Both the position numbers and the translations under genes were made by a program. From assembly GCF_964340395.1 (NCBI RefSeq), contig NC_135567.1, forward strand, positions 16,645,306-16,709,305: a stretch of 64,000 nucleotides of DNA, written 5' to 3'. This stretch comes from Glandiceps talaboti (Eukaryota; Hemichordata; Enteropneusta; Spengelidae). The notes under the pieces were generated by a model that saw only the letters and a program-made list of their open reading frames with translations, searched no databases and had not been told where the DNA came from. Below are positions 14,901 through 25,799 of this stretch, in pieces (the stretch's first letter is position 1; each line of letters opens with the position of its first letter).

Positions 14901-17900
14901 AATTTTAAACAATAATTCAATCACATCTCCCCAAGGTGATATCCTAAGTTTTGCAGATTTAGTCATCTCAACCACTCCTTATATGGCACAACCTTGTAGC
15001 CTGGAATCAGCTTTGTAGCTCGCGCTGAACATTTTCAATAACGTTGATGTGTTTAGTGTGATATGGAGCCCACACCTGATTGCATACTCAAGGTGGGGTC
15101 TATCTTGTACAGATATCCAAATGTACTTGTATCCAAATGAGCATAAGTTTTCCTTATTACTCCCAATGATTTTGTTAGCCTTGTTTATCTTAGTAGACTT
15201 ATGATTAACAAAGGAGAGTCTATTGTCTATTACTGCCCAAATGTCTTTTTCCTCCGACATTTCATTCCCAGATTATGTTTGTCATGAACCATTGTGTATG
15301 ACCTGTCACTATTATCTATCCTACCAATTCCCATAGACACACATTTTCCATGATTAAATTTCAACAACGATATGTCTGTCCAGTCGAAAAGATCACTCTG
15401 TCACTGAATTGAATTAGAAGAGTGCATAGTTTAATTACTGAGAATTATTAATTATGTAAAGGACTCCTTTAAACTACAAGTTACATCACAAATCCTTTTA
15501 GAAGCATGGTATTTTGTTATAGTTGATGTGTGTAGTAAATTATATTGAATTTGAAACGTGCATTACTAATATTTAGCCTAATTACTGAAAAGCATTAATT
15601 ATGCAAATGAGCCATTTAAACTAAAAGCGATATTATAAAACATGTGGCTCATGAACTTTGTTGATACTAATAACAAAACCTGTAAATATTGTTATATATC
15701 AACGGCAGTCCTCATATGCACTTTACAGAAGAGAAGATAAAATTTAATGAAATATAATGTACTGCACGATAAATAAATGAAAATTTGGCTGAAAAGGTAA
15801 AAATGTAAAGTAGTACAGAAACTTTGTCTCAACAAAGGTAAAATAATAATAACGATTATTTTAAAATGCGGGTTTCGACTAAGATAAGCATGTAAAACAA
15901 ATCCCTCAAAACATTGCTAGTAGGAGTAATTTAGTAAACTTTAAACCTGAGTGAAAAGGTGACTTTTGAACTTGCATTTGAAAGTGTCATTTGATGTGCA
16001 TTGTCTGGTGTAACATGGGAGATCACTCTAAGGCATCGGTACAACATACTAGAAATAACAATATCCAAAGGCCTTCGATGCAACTATTGGTACTATTATT
16101 TGTTGTTTATTACTTGAATGAAGGCAGCAGGCTGTTTTATACACCATGAGCAGATCACACAGATATGATGGGGTAGTACCATTGAGGACGTGATAGATCA
16201 GGAGTAGGATATTCAATTTCATTCTTTCTGTTATTGGAAGCCAATGGAGTTTACATAATATGTTGGAGATGTGGTCATGTTTCTTTATTCCGGCATTAAA
16301 ACGAGTTGGGATATTTCGTTGGGAGATTTGTAAAAGGGGCTATTTCCATTGTCATCATCATCAATGTATGTATCAAATTATGGTGCGTTTGCACCGTGTA
16401 TTCTTATATATAGCCTAATAACAAGAAATCATTAATTATGCAAATTACTCTTTAAAAGTAAAAGGCTAAATACTGAAAATCATTAATTATGCAAATCTAT
16501 TACCAAACTGTATATGACACGTGAACTTTGTTATCATCAATGTGCCGAAATATATTAAATTTGAACCATGCACTCTTAAGATACAACCTAATTAACGAAA
16601 ACCAGTATTTATGCAAATAACTCATTAATATGCATGATATATACCAAAATCTAATCAGTTCTAGGCTTTAACTTAAAGAAAATGTGCACCAAGTTTCATT
16701 TGAATTGAGGCAGCCTCATTAAAGAAAACGACGACATACACACACAGATTGACATACAGACAGGCAGCCAGACAGACAGCCAGCCAGACAGACAGACAGA
16801 CAGATAGATAGACAGACAGACAGACGACACACACACACAGACCTTTCATCACACATAACCTTCATTACATAAAAGAGATTTAAAAAATCTAAATTTCGGA
16901 TAAAACAAATATCTTTAAAACTACATGGTGAAATATAGGGCTGAAACCTATTGGGAATGTTGCTGGAGGTGTTATTCTGCAGTTATTTTTCAAAATATTT
17001 TGACTCAACTGTCCCTAGCAACCGTTAAATAAATAGTCAGTACTTTTGAAAAGCATTTGAGTTGGCTAGTTTGTTCTAATTCAACTTTGTCATGTTTGAT
17101 TGTACAGGTATGGAAACAATTTGTGGTATACATTTTTGATAACTGTTTTTTTCAATTGATATATTACTTGATGCTTGATGACACGTGATCATGGATTTAA
17201 CAGTGTACGACTAAAACTGATTTATCTATTAGAAACCATTTAAAGGATGGAGCTTTAATGAAACAGTCGATCTACTGGTTTACATTATTGCACACTGTGA
17301 TATACCTGACAAGGTAAGTAGTGAGATATTCTAACTATCATAATGTGTTTGTGTATTACATTTCATGATATCATTACACATTTCGATTCATGATATATGT
17401 ATATCCTTCGAAATTAACGTTATGGGCTGTACCTAAATAAATTGCGTATTTACACGAGAAAAAATACCCAGAACGTAAAAATCAACACTTATCCTTTTTA
17501 TAATAGCATTGTGTACACTGAAATAAGACAGATTTGTTTGCTTTAACAGTCCCGTCAATTTTATTCTACAAACTATGATTGTTCACTGTTATTACTCGTG
17601 TATTATTGATACAGTATTACAACCATCATGCATATTCTGAATTCGTACATATTCAGTGTCAATATGTAAAGTATCATCTCATAGTTATATGACCATGGCA
17701 CTCACAAATTAACCTATGTTTAAAGATAATTTCAGATATGTCGGCTTTGAATTTGGCGTCCGTGTGTGGATACAAGGACGACAACAATGAGTTCCAATTT
17801 CTGAGCTTGGCAGATACTAATATGAAATCACAAGTATCAACAATCTACAAGAAGGGGCATCAATTATCATTGGTTATTTTGAATTCTAAGCAAGCAGTCG

Positions 17901-20900
17901 ATAAAGTTGCAGTGTTGCTTAAAGGTAGACCAATTCATACATTAATAGTCATAGATGTAGATACCAATGTTGATAGTATGAATGAGATTCAAGTTTCACA
18001 TCATTTAGCGATGTTACATAACACACATTTTAATGTAGAAAGGGCAGTATCATGGCTGTTGCCGACTGTAAAACATTTCACTGTCAAGCATTCAACAGTA
18101 CCTGTGCCTTGGCAAATGCATTTCGGGGGATCCCTTGACACTCTGAGCATCACTCACTGTAAGTTACAGCAAACATCTACTGGCGCGTCAAAGTCAAAGA
18201 AAACCTGGAAGTACATTCATTTTAAATGCAAGAGTATTAATAGCTTGTATCTAAATGATAATGGATTGACAGATCTCCAAGACGACATCGGCACTATTCC
18301 AGGGTTAACCAACCTTGATGTTCGTAACAATGCATTACAAAGAATTCCAACCTCAATCGGCCGGGTCGATCATTTCGACAGCTTCCATATAGATGGCAAT
18401 AGTATACTTAATATCCCCAAAAAGACTATTCGAGCGGGAACGGACGCGGTCTTATCCTACTTGCAGGAGTTCCTAAGTAACAACTTAGTTAGCAACAATA
18501 CCGTTAAGATGGTAATGGTAGGTCACGAAGGGGCAGGGAAGACAACTTTAGTGAAGGCGTTAGGAGGCAAGATAAGAACAGTAGATAAAACAGATGGCAT
18601 CGATATATTCGAAATTGATCTCAAGAAGGATGGTATAAAACTAATCGTCTTTGACTGTGCTGGAGATGTGGATTTCTTAGAATCTCACACCTTATTTGTC
18701 ACAGATGACACACTATTTGTTGCAGTCTTTGATCTTAGTGAGTTTCCGATCAGTCAAGCTGATAAATCTGAAGATAGAATAACCTCATCTAATCAGTTAG
18801 GCAGAGTTAGGTTATGGCTGGAGACAGTCAATGCCTTTGCACCGAAATCTCGAGTAATACTTGTAGGGACACATGCAGACGCCACAATGCTGTCCGATGC
18901 GGCATTGGCTGACATATGGAAACAGTTCAAAGAACTTCTTGAAGATGTACGTGAAACACACTGTGAAATCCATAGCCAACGTGTTGTCTCAAATTGCCTG
19001 ATGTGCCAAGCAGATACTAAGATGGAAAGGCAGAGCAAATACAAAGGATTAGCTGGATTTGTTGAGGTCGACACAGATGTCAGGAAACCAAAATCAGTAG
19101 ATAAGGCGAAAACCATGGATAAAGTTGGTCGAACTTGTTTCCCTCACATCGTGGGATATTTTGAAGTTGGCAGCATTGGGAATTTTCCTCAGGGTTTTGC
19201 AGTGATTCGAAACCGAAGCATTAAACAGTTACGTTACGCCATTGTAAAAGCAGCCTGTAATATCTTAACAGAGTCCTACAGAGAAATTCCAGAACCATGG
19301 CATTGTCTTAGAGAAAGTCTAAGAACACAACGGATGTTAACAACGACTTCTTCAATTCTGCCATTTTCTGATTTCAAAACGTTGGCAAATAATTTGGGAA
19401 TGCAAAGTGAAGAATCTGTGAATAATGTGATGAACTTCCTTTGCAGTCAGGGTGATGTTGTATACAAACCATTGGGATTAAAAGACGAGGATACTCCTGT
19501 CATTCTGGACCCACAATGGTTGGCACACTTACTGAAAACATTGATATCTTTCAAAGCAAAGAGTATAGATGTCTTAGGTTGTCTAGATGTCCTACGTGTG
19601 CAAGAAGTGTGGAGTCACATTGACAGGAAATACCACTACCCACTGTTGGTGTTGCTGATACAGTTACAAATTTGTTTTGGTTTGGGAAAACCGACATCGG
19701 CCATCACAAGCTCTACAAGAGAATTTGAATTTTCAAGCTTACTATTCCCCTCACAATTACCAGTGGGTCAGCCAATGCATCAAGATTGGCCTCCTTACCC
19801 AAAAGAGGGAGAGAAACAAGTGAGTCATCACTACATCTTTAACTTCTTGCCTCCATTGTTGTTCTGTGATTTGATAGTTACTATCCATGACAAGGCAAGT
19901 GTTATTGACCAACCGAGGTTTTTAAGAAACAACATTATTTACCAATGTCTGGTCAGAGAATCTACTTGTGATGACCGTGTTGACTCTTGTGGTGTTTCAG
20001 AAGGGAAAATCCATCACATTCGATATGAATTGCTTTTCCACAACAACAGCATTCTACTTACCGCAAGAGGACCAAGGGCATGTTGTGCCATTACTGAAGC
20101 AGATCGCTTGATGGCGAATGTAGTAGACATGGGTCGTTACCAAGAAATGGAGAAGCCACAACAGTTTGTAGCATGCCCTCACTGTGTTGTTGCTCGGGAA
20201 CATGATATTGGTATGATGGAACCAACTAATCCTAAGAAGCAAAGTAAACCCTTGCGATGTTCCAAATTCCAAGGTCACTTCTTTCAAAGTAGACATGATA
20301 TGTTACTATGTAAAGACATCAAGATGAGTAAGCTACTGGGACAGACATTATTCGATGTTATCAATGATTCTCACTGTCCTAAATTCTTTGTATTACTACC
20401 TATTAACATCCACGGTCTTCCTTGGCTTGAATACGTCACATCAAAAGTGTTATCACATCTTCGTGATGGCTATGCTGTTCATCTACTCTGTGAATGTCCA
20501 GACCATATACACTTCATAGACTCTCCAGGTTACCGAGTCAATAAGGTGAATGACTTTGTGAGAAAGTATGGTCCCATTGTCTGCAAGGTGTTGAAGTTCA
20601 TACAAGGAGTTACGAAGCTGGCTAGTTTAGTTCCAATACCAGCTATGGCTAGCCTTGCCAAGATTTCTAGTACAGTGGGTAAGGCAAGTGATTTGGTGGA
20701 GAACTTTATAAATGACTTCTACAAGGAGTTTCCAGATATTGCCAAGAAATGTCCAGATAAAGCCCCTTCAACAGAAGTGTTTATGAGGGAAATGGAAAAA
20801 CAGACATGTTCCCTAAGCCGAAGAGAATTGTCATATTTTCTTGGCAAAGTAGATGAAGGAGAACGATTTGGTGGTTTACAGGCAGTTGTCGATGGCGAGA

Positions 20901-20968
20901 AAGTACTCTGGCTATGTGATGAACATGCAAAACCATTCACAGCAAGAGCAATGGGGAAAATAGCCTAA
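5906..20968 (+). CDS. Ankyrin-LRR-Roco GTPase gene (3' part, 5 exons seen)
   Basis: Exons are inferred at 5906-6004, 11361-11459, 14468-14512, 17233-17313 and about 17736-20968. The first two are 99 nt, phase 0, and each encodes one 33-residue ankyrin repeat (DWTPLLAACYNN...LLLESRAEIN and LVKLLIDHHGDIN). The last exon is open for 1076 codons from an ATG at 17738. Numbered from there it has leucine-rich repeats at about 165-250, the Roc GTPase P-loop GHEGAGKTTL at 262-271, a Walker B/G3 motif DCAGD at 306-310 and a G4-like VGTHAD at 376-381. A COR-like region follows, then a cysteine-containing segment (CPHCVVAREHD) and an alpha-helical tail ending in WLCDEHAKPF. No kinase domain follows, unlike LRRK. 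The family acts in cytosolic signalling; the ligand and partners are unknown. The junction 17313/17736 does not keep frame with the canonical sites, so either an exon is missing, a weaker donor is used, or 17738 is a separate start. A poly(A) signal lies at 21247. The 5' end was not found. Confidence 0.85.
7210..7324. repeat. Hairpin inverted-repeat element (115 bp)
   Basis: Arms of about 37 nt face each other. The left arm begins CACCCCCTAGGGATGGTATA and the right arm ends TATACCATCCCCAGGGGTG. The loop itself contains a smaller pair (ATATATGC / GCATATAT), so nearly the whole element can fold. This is MITE-like structure with no coding capacity. It lies in an intron of the ankyrin-Roco gene. 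Confidence 0.8.
8636..8910. mobile_element. Old truncated copy of the 37-38 kb MITE family
   Basis: Its end (AAAAATCCCCATCCGTGTGG then TCACTTTAA) and interior (AACTCAATAAA, GTAAAGTGTTTGTTA, TTCAAGTAGGAAG) parallel the inverted-repeat element at 37753-38105. The left terminus is not recognisable. It is more diverged than the two copies at 37-38 kb, so it is presumably older. Confidence 0.6.
8911..11360. other. Intronic sequence, nothing recognised
   Basis: AT-rich intron between the two ankyrin exons. No tandem array, element terminus or conserved open frame was identified. The longest open frame (9998-10195, 65 codons) shows no family signature. Confidence 0.5.
12165..12432. repeat. (TACAG)n pentanucleotide microsatellite
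   Basis: About 265 bp of TACAG repeats with interruptions, less pure toward the right end. It is open in several frames on both strands, which creates false proteins of Y, S, T, V and Q residues. It directly precedes the truncated LINE at 12.54 kb. Confidence 0.97.
12539..13720 (+). mobile_element. 5'-truncated LINE with a 357-codon open frame
   Basis: This is the C-terminal part of a non-LTR retrotransposon reverse transcriptase and its downstream region, open from 12539 to the stop at 13627. Recognisable landmarks are FYKYLGIIMSSSGKW (thumb entry), ISPILNYAAEIWGFH, FLRYILGLNRHTPN and a terminal zinc-binding-like motif CPFC-(x)n-DEYHFCLVCP. The catalytic FADD core, endonuclease and ORF1 are missing. 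An in-frame stop just upstream and the absence of an initiating ATG at the domain edge show that it is a truncated copy. The 3' end is near 13700 at GAATAAAATATTCATTCAT. The long uninterrupted frame suggests a young insertion. The clade was not assigned. It lies in an intron of the ankyrin-Roco gene. Confidence 0.88.
14160..14460. repeat. ATGCAAAT-bearing interspersed repeat, copy 1
   Basis: Shares phrases with 15480-15665 and 16330-16720, including TTTGTTATAGTTGATGT, ATATTGAATTTGAA, TTACTGAAAATCAT and TATGCAAAT. It ends just before the 45-nt exon at 14468. It is probably one unit of a transposon-borne repeat family in this intron. Confidence 0.65.
14940..15420 (-). mobile_element. LINE relic (CR1/L2-like), minus strand
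   Basis: The minus-strand frame 15260-14979 reads EEKDIWAVIDNRLSF, KINKANKIIGS and then DRPHLEYAIRCGLH. This matches the segment following the catalytic core of CR1/L2-like reverse transcriptases (family pattern EKDLGV.ID..L.F, KANRILG, RPHLEYA). Frame breaks and divergent residues show an old relic. It is unrelated in position to the LINE at 12.5 kb and lies in opposite orientation. Confidence 0.75.
15480..15665. repeat. ATGCAAAT-bearing interspersed repeat, copy 2
   Basis: Contains TTTGTTATAGTTGATGTGTG, ATATTGAATTTGAA, CCTAATTACTGAAAAGCATT and AATTATGCAAATGA in the same order as the copy at 14160. Confidence 0.65.
16330..16860. repeat. ATGCAAAT repeat units with (CAGA)n tail, copy 3
   Basis: Two to three imperfect units carry CATTAATTATGCAAAT, followed by a conserved-looking end (CACCAAGTTTCATTTGAATT) and then (CAGA)n from about 16755 to 16825. 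A repeat core followed by a simple-sequence tail suggests the 3' end of a mobile element. Its class is not determined. Confidence 0.6.
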
Positions 20969-21246
20969 CAAGAGTTTCAGTGTGATGACAGCATCCTTGC
21001 TCTAAAAAGTGACAGCACAGTCAAACAAGTTATGATCTGTCAAATCTTACCATACTACACCAAAGCTGGCTTCAATTTATACTTCAGTTTATATTTCAGC
21101 TACTGACTATCAATATGTTAAAAAAGAACATTCTATTTTCTGCCTTGTACACGATTATAAGTTTTATACTTCAAGAAAGGCAATAGTTTGAAAACCCCGG
21201 AAAACAAGGAATTTCAGACATAATATGCTGGGGTAATTTAGGTCAG

Positions 21247-21252
21247 AATAAA
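21247..21252 (+). promoter_or_regulatory. Candidate poly(A) signal of the ankyrin-Roco gene
   Basis: An AATAAA hexamer lies about 280 nt after the stop codon at 20968. It is the first clear one downstream. Confidence 0.5.
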
Positions 21253-21480
21253 AGAAGATCAAGTAAATGGTAATTTCTAATATGTATATAAAACATTAAA
21301 TCACAAAATATAAAACTTGTCTTTATTAAATTCAGAACCTATATCTACAAATGTAAACAAATATACACCAGGTCACTTTATTAACTTGGTTAGGAGAACA
21401 CTTTATGATATGTAATATAACATTTTGCAAGTGTTATCATATAAAACACGATTTTAACACTTGATATTTGTATGAATCAT

Positions 21481-21595
21481 ATGTATGTATGTATATTTGT
21501 ATGTATGTATGTATGTATGTATGTATGTATGTATGTATGTATGTATGTATGTATGTATGTATGTATGTATGTATGTATGTATGTTGGTATGTATG
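21481..21595. repeat. (GTAT)n microsatellite, left arm
   Basis: Nearly pure GTAT repeats of about 115 bp. It is the reverse complement of the (ATAC)n tract 165 bp downstream, so the two could pair. Confidence 0.97.
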
Positions 21596-21760
21596 TATAA
21601 ACGAACACATGCATAAACTATAGTAAGATAGAAGCATTCTAAAATTGCACACTTGATTACGACTTATTTTGATATATGTTGTGTTTAATCATTTCCTAGC
21701 TCTAAAAATAAACTATTTAAATAATCAAACTGTTGTCTTTGAGATGCAAGCATTGGGTAT

Positions 21761-21859
21761 GTATGCATGCATGCATGCATACATACATACATACATACAT
21801 ACATACATACATACATACATACATACATACATACATACATTCATACATACATACATACA

Positions 21860-21890
<31 letters not shown>

Positions 21891-21968
21891 TTACACCTAA
21901 ATGCATGCATGCAGGGAGACAGACATACAGACAGATATACAGGCAGACATACATACAGACAGACAGAC

Positions 21969-22021
<53 letters not shown>

Positions 22022-22022
22022 G
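21761..22022. repeat. (ATAC)n then (CAGA)n microsatellites
   Basis: GCAT repeats pass into about 120 bp of ATAC repeats ending near 21888. A short unique stretch follows, then (CAGA)n to 22022. Long open frames here on both strands are artefacts of the period-4 repeats. Confidence 0.97.
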
Positions 22023-22039
22023 ACGCACACACTTACAGA

Positions 22040-24690
22040 AAGACACAGTTAGACAAATTCGCCTGTTAGTTATTACTGTATCATTTACCCTTTTAGTGGG
22101 GGTAGGGTGGATATGGATGTTAAAATAAATGTCAACAATCCAGAATAACCCAGAAACTGTTGTTGATATGATTGTTTTACATTCGATAACAGCCATGATT
22201 GTATGTTCTTTAAAGAGTTTACCTAGAGTTTCATTTTCATATTTTACTCTATAGACTACTAGGTCATATTGGATAGAAATCTACTGTATATTGGTTATTA
22301 ATTGTATATTTGGAAATATCATTTTCTTATATCATACCAGTACTAAAACATTTCTTAGTTTACATTTAGAAAAGACTTATGTCCATTCCTTTTGTAACGT
22401 ACCCTTTAGCTTTGATGTTAGGTAGGAGAGTATTGTATTGTTTTCATTAATTCGGTATAAGTATTTAGTAAATTCACTGCAAATGTCAATAAATATAGGT
22501 GAAGTTAATTCGTTTAATTTGATTCACGTGAGTATCAAATTAAACTTTTGCATAAAACACAAAACTCAAAAGTTGTTACCTGGTGTATTTGACTGCACAC
22601 TTCAGTATGTAATGATCATTTGGTTTGCCTTGTTATAGTGAAACAAGACGTCACTGACTTAAGAGAGGATAATTTGACTTGTTTTGTCATTTTTAGATAG
22701 ATTTAGCTGATATATATTCTTGTAGTATTTTATGATAATTTGATGTGCCTTGTAACAGTGAAATAAACCACTGACATATATACGGACAGTATATCCATTG
22801 GTTTGAAATGTTATAGTAAAGACAGACTTCACAGACATGTATTCTGATAGTTGTTCTTACTACACTTTATGTTGATCTTTTTCTTTTGAGTAAATCAGCT
22901 TATATACAGTTCTTACTGTTTGTAGTTTTAATGTAATAACCACCACATGTAATGCCCACTATATCCCGTGATAAAATCAACCTCTACATATCTATTTGTA
23001 TACATATAGTTCTTACATACTTTGTATTAATATAATAACTACCCCATGTAATGTCCACTATATCATGTGATAAAACCAACTTCTATGTAGCCATTTGTAT
23101 CAATATAATTCTTAAGTATTTTGTATTCACCACCCCATGTAGTGTCCATTGTGTCCTGTGATGAGATGGGACACGTTGATAAACATCTGAATATTCAGAT
23201 TCTCCACCTTTACATATATTGACAAATAACTTTATCTGTTCAATTCAAGGTGTTATTGTCACTGCAAACTGTTTGAATTCATACATGTCCAATTTGAGTG
23301 ATACAACACACACACACACAAACATATATATAAATTGACAACAGAAGTCACGTGATAAATCATGATATTGTGTAAAGATTTGCCATCTTGACTGTGATGG
23401 TGATGTAATGAATTGAAGTCACTGTACAATAGTTACCTTACATTATAAAACTATGGAACACTGACGTTATATAATTACAAAATGCATTATACTGTATATA
23501 GCTAGGATACTCAACATAACTTGGCTATGACAAATTACCAGACAGTTCGATTTAACATTTTATTACTAAACAGTATATCTTTGTAAGGCATAACAAACAA
23601 CTTCATTAATTGCATACTATTATTATACTGTCTGTATTTTGAATTACTTTTGTAATCAGAAGATGTACATTCAATACATGTAATTTGCATAATTATGTAA
23701 TAAAGTATGAATTGAATCATACATGGAACTGTGTCCTGTATATTTATTTTTTATTGGAATGCAACTCCAAAAAATACATGTGTATTTTTCAAGGTTCAGG
23801 TTTTGGAGAGATGTTTTCACGATTTTATAATATTCTAAATGTTGGTCAATTGCCAAGAACAAAAAATACGAATTCTTGTCACCACTGTTGTTCTTTCAGT
23901 GATGCATCACACACTGTTAAGTAGTGATTCGCTTTCTTTGGACCATCTCACTAAATCAAACACTTCAAAATCATAACAATTGAAAAACTGTATACACCAG
24001 ATAAAACCTACCGTCAACTACGTGAATCATTATGGATAAAAAAAACTAGACACACTCACCAATGGCATCAATAAAAAACAGTAACATAGCAACCAGTAGT
24101 CACCAGTACTCCACAGCTGGCTAAGTGTAATATTCGTACCATTCCAAGACAAGAACACTATTTTGCATGACAATAACCACTGTCTTTAGTATTTAAAGTG
24201 TAACAGAAATTGACTTGTTTGACAGAACTGGGGACCCACCGATGGAGATGAGCTCAGTCTCTTCGAAATATTTTGGTTAGAACTGTACGGTTCATGATAT
24301 TATATATTTACAACAGGCCAACAAAACTAACTGGTCCCTAACATGTGTTTGAAAATGTTTGTCATGATTTGGTAAGTGTCCTTGGTGGAAAGGTACTAGC
24401 AGGTTGAACAGTGTACTCGAACTTGTGCATTATTTACCTGCCAATATATTTTTTCCTAGCATCAATGGTCCGTCACCCACTCATATCCGGATTTTTTTTC
24501 AAACAACTCAATTTTGCACCCCCATCTCCCAAGCCCCCCCCCCCATGTCAAATGGTCCACACCTAATATGAAACTTCTACTTTATTTCGGTTCACTCTTC
24601 CATAGTTGCATGCATGTACCCTGGTGTAGCACATGTCCTATAGACAGGTGATTACCTGATTTGAACCCTCTTGCCACGTCATCTTGGGAA
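22040..24690. other. Intergenic, with a short ~97-bp tandem repeat
   Basis: Between the Roco gene and the TRIM pseudogene. Three units of about 94-98 bp lie at 22935-23170, each with ACC(A/C)CATGTA(A/G)TG(C/T)CCA followed by TGTGATAAAA-like sequence. Related phrases earlier (CCTTGTTATAGTGAAACAA, CCTTGTAACAGTGAAATAA) suggest older decayed units. No gene was recognised. Confidence 0.6.
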
Positions 24691-24718
24691 AGCCCCCTTC
24701 ATATCACAAACACAAAAT

Positions 24719-25788
24719 ATGGCACAAAAACAACAAACTGTTCATGAATACGTATCCGTGCGTTTCCTGACTTGTAGTATTTGCCTAGAGCGATACAAGA
24801 ATGCCAGGATTTTGCCATGTCATCACTCCTTTTGTGTTGAATGTCTGAAGAAATACGTGGAAACGCAGAAGGTCTTCAAATGTCCCCTGTGTAAACAGAG
24901 CTGTAATACACCCAAAGATGGCGTCTCGTCCTTACCTGCTAGTAAATTCTGGACAAACATGTGACTGTACCGTCATGTACTAACGTTACTGCGAATAAAG
25001 GATTGATGTGTCCACGGACTGTTACTCAGAAGAAAGAATTGGTGAGTCAGTTTGGAGAGAAGGGTAGACAAGTTGGACAGTTGGGAGACTACCTACGTGG
25101 TGTATCAATGACCACTAAAGGTGATGTGTTAGTATCTGGCTCTGGTAATAATAGATTACAAACATTCACATTACAAGGTAAACAACCAAGAGTAATTCAG
25201 TTTTCTGGTTTCAGTAAACCTGTTAGACCTAAATTCACAGCAGTTACTAAGGAACGTCATATCTTTGTAACTGATGGTGATAATAGTCAGGTGTTTGAAT
25301 GTAATGAGAATGGTAAACTGATTAGATACTTTGATGAAACTAATCTCAACCATCACCTGGGTATTGCAGTTAATTCATTTGCCAGTCAGGGTAGTGGAGA
25401 GGGTAAGCTAGATTGTCCCTGGTGTGTTAGTATAGATTACAACACAGGTAATGTCATCATATCAGACAGAGGAAATAATCGAATCAACGTTTATAAATTA
25501 TACAGAGAATGGTGATTATTTGTTTACATTTGGTAATGACCCAAGCAAAGTAGGTCAATGTAATTGTCCTTTTGGTGTAGCAACAGATAAAGTTGGAAAT
25601 ATGTATGTGTGTAACTATGGAGATAATAATGTGATGAAATATGATCCTTATGGTAATTTCATATGTGGTATTAATCGTTACCAAGATAACCTGAGAAGTC
25701 CTGTAGGTATATGTGTGACCGATGATGAACCTTGTAAAATTGTGGTTTCTGAGTTTGTAACTGGTCACATCAAAGTATTTGCAAAATA
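24719..25788 (+). pseudogene. Broken TRIM-NHL gene (copy 1)
   Basis: The ATG at 24719 opens a RING-finger frame (CSICLERYKNARILPCHHSF, then CPLCKQ) almost identical to the intact TRIM at 29426. After SSLPAS a 22-nt gap relative to that gene shifts the frame and gives a stop at 24962. Both B-boxes, the coiled coil and the filamin-like domain are absent. The next stretch, from about 25020, resumes as NHL beta-propeller repeats (GDVLVSGSGNNRLQTF, HIFVTDGDNSQVFE, GNVIISDRGNNRINVYK). A second frame change near 25500 interrupts these before the last repeats (NMYVCNYGDNNVMKYD) and the stop at 25788. An AATAAA-like signal lies near 25965. It may still be transcribed and could yield a RING-only peptide of 81 residues. 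An unrecognised intron between RING and NHL parts is the alternative. Confidence 0.8.
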
Positions 25789-25799
25789 AATACTTACAA

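Noticed and set aside
16000-16320. Sequence with GGAAGCCAATGGAGTTTA, resembling non-coding regions of some retrotransposons
   Set aside because: Only a short phrase is suggestive; not enough to assign a family.
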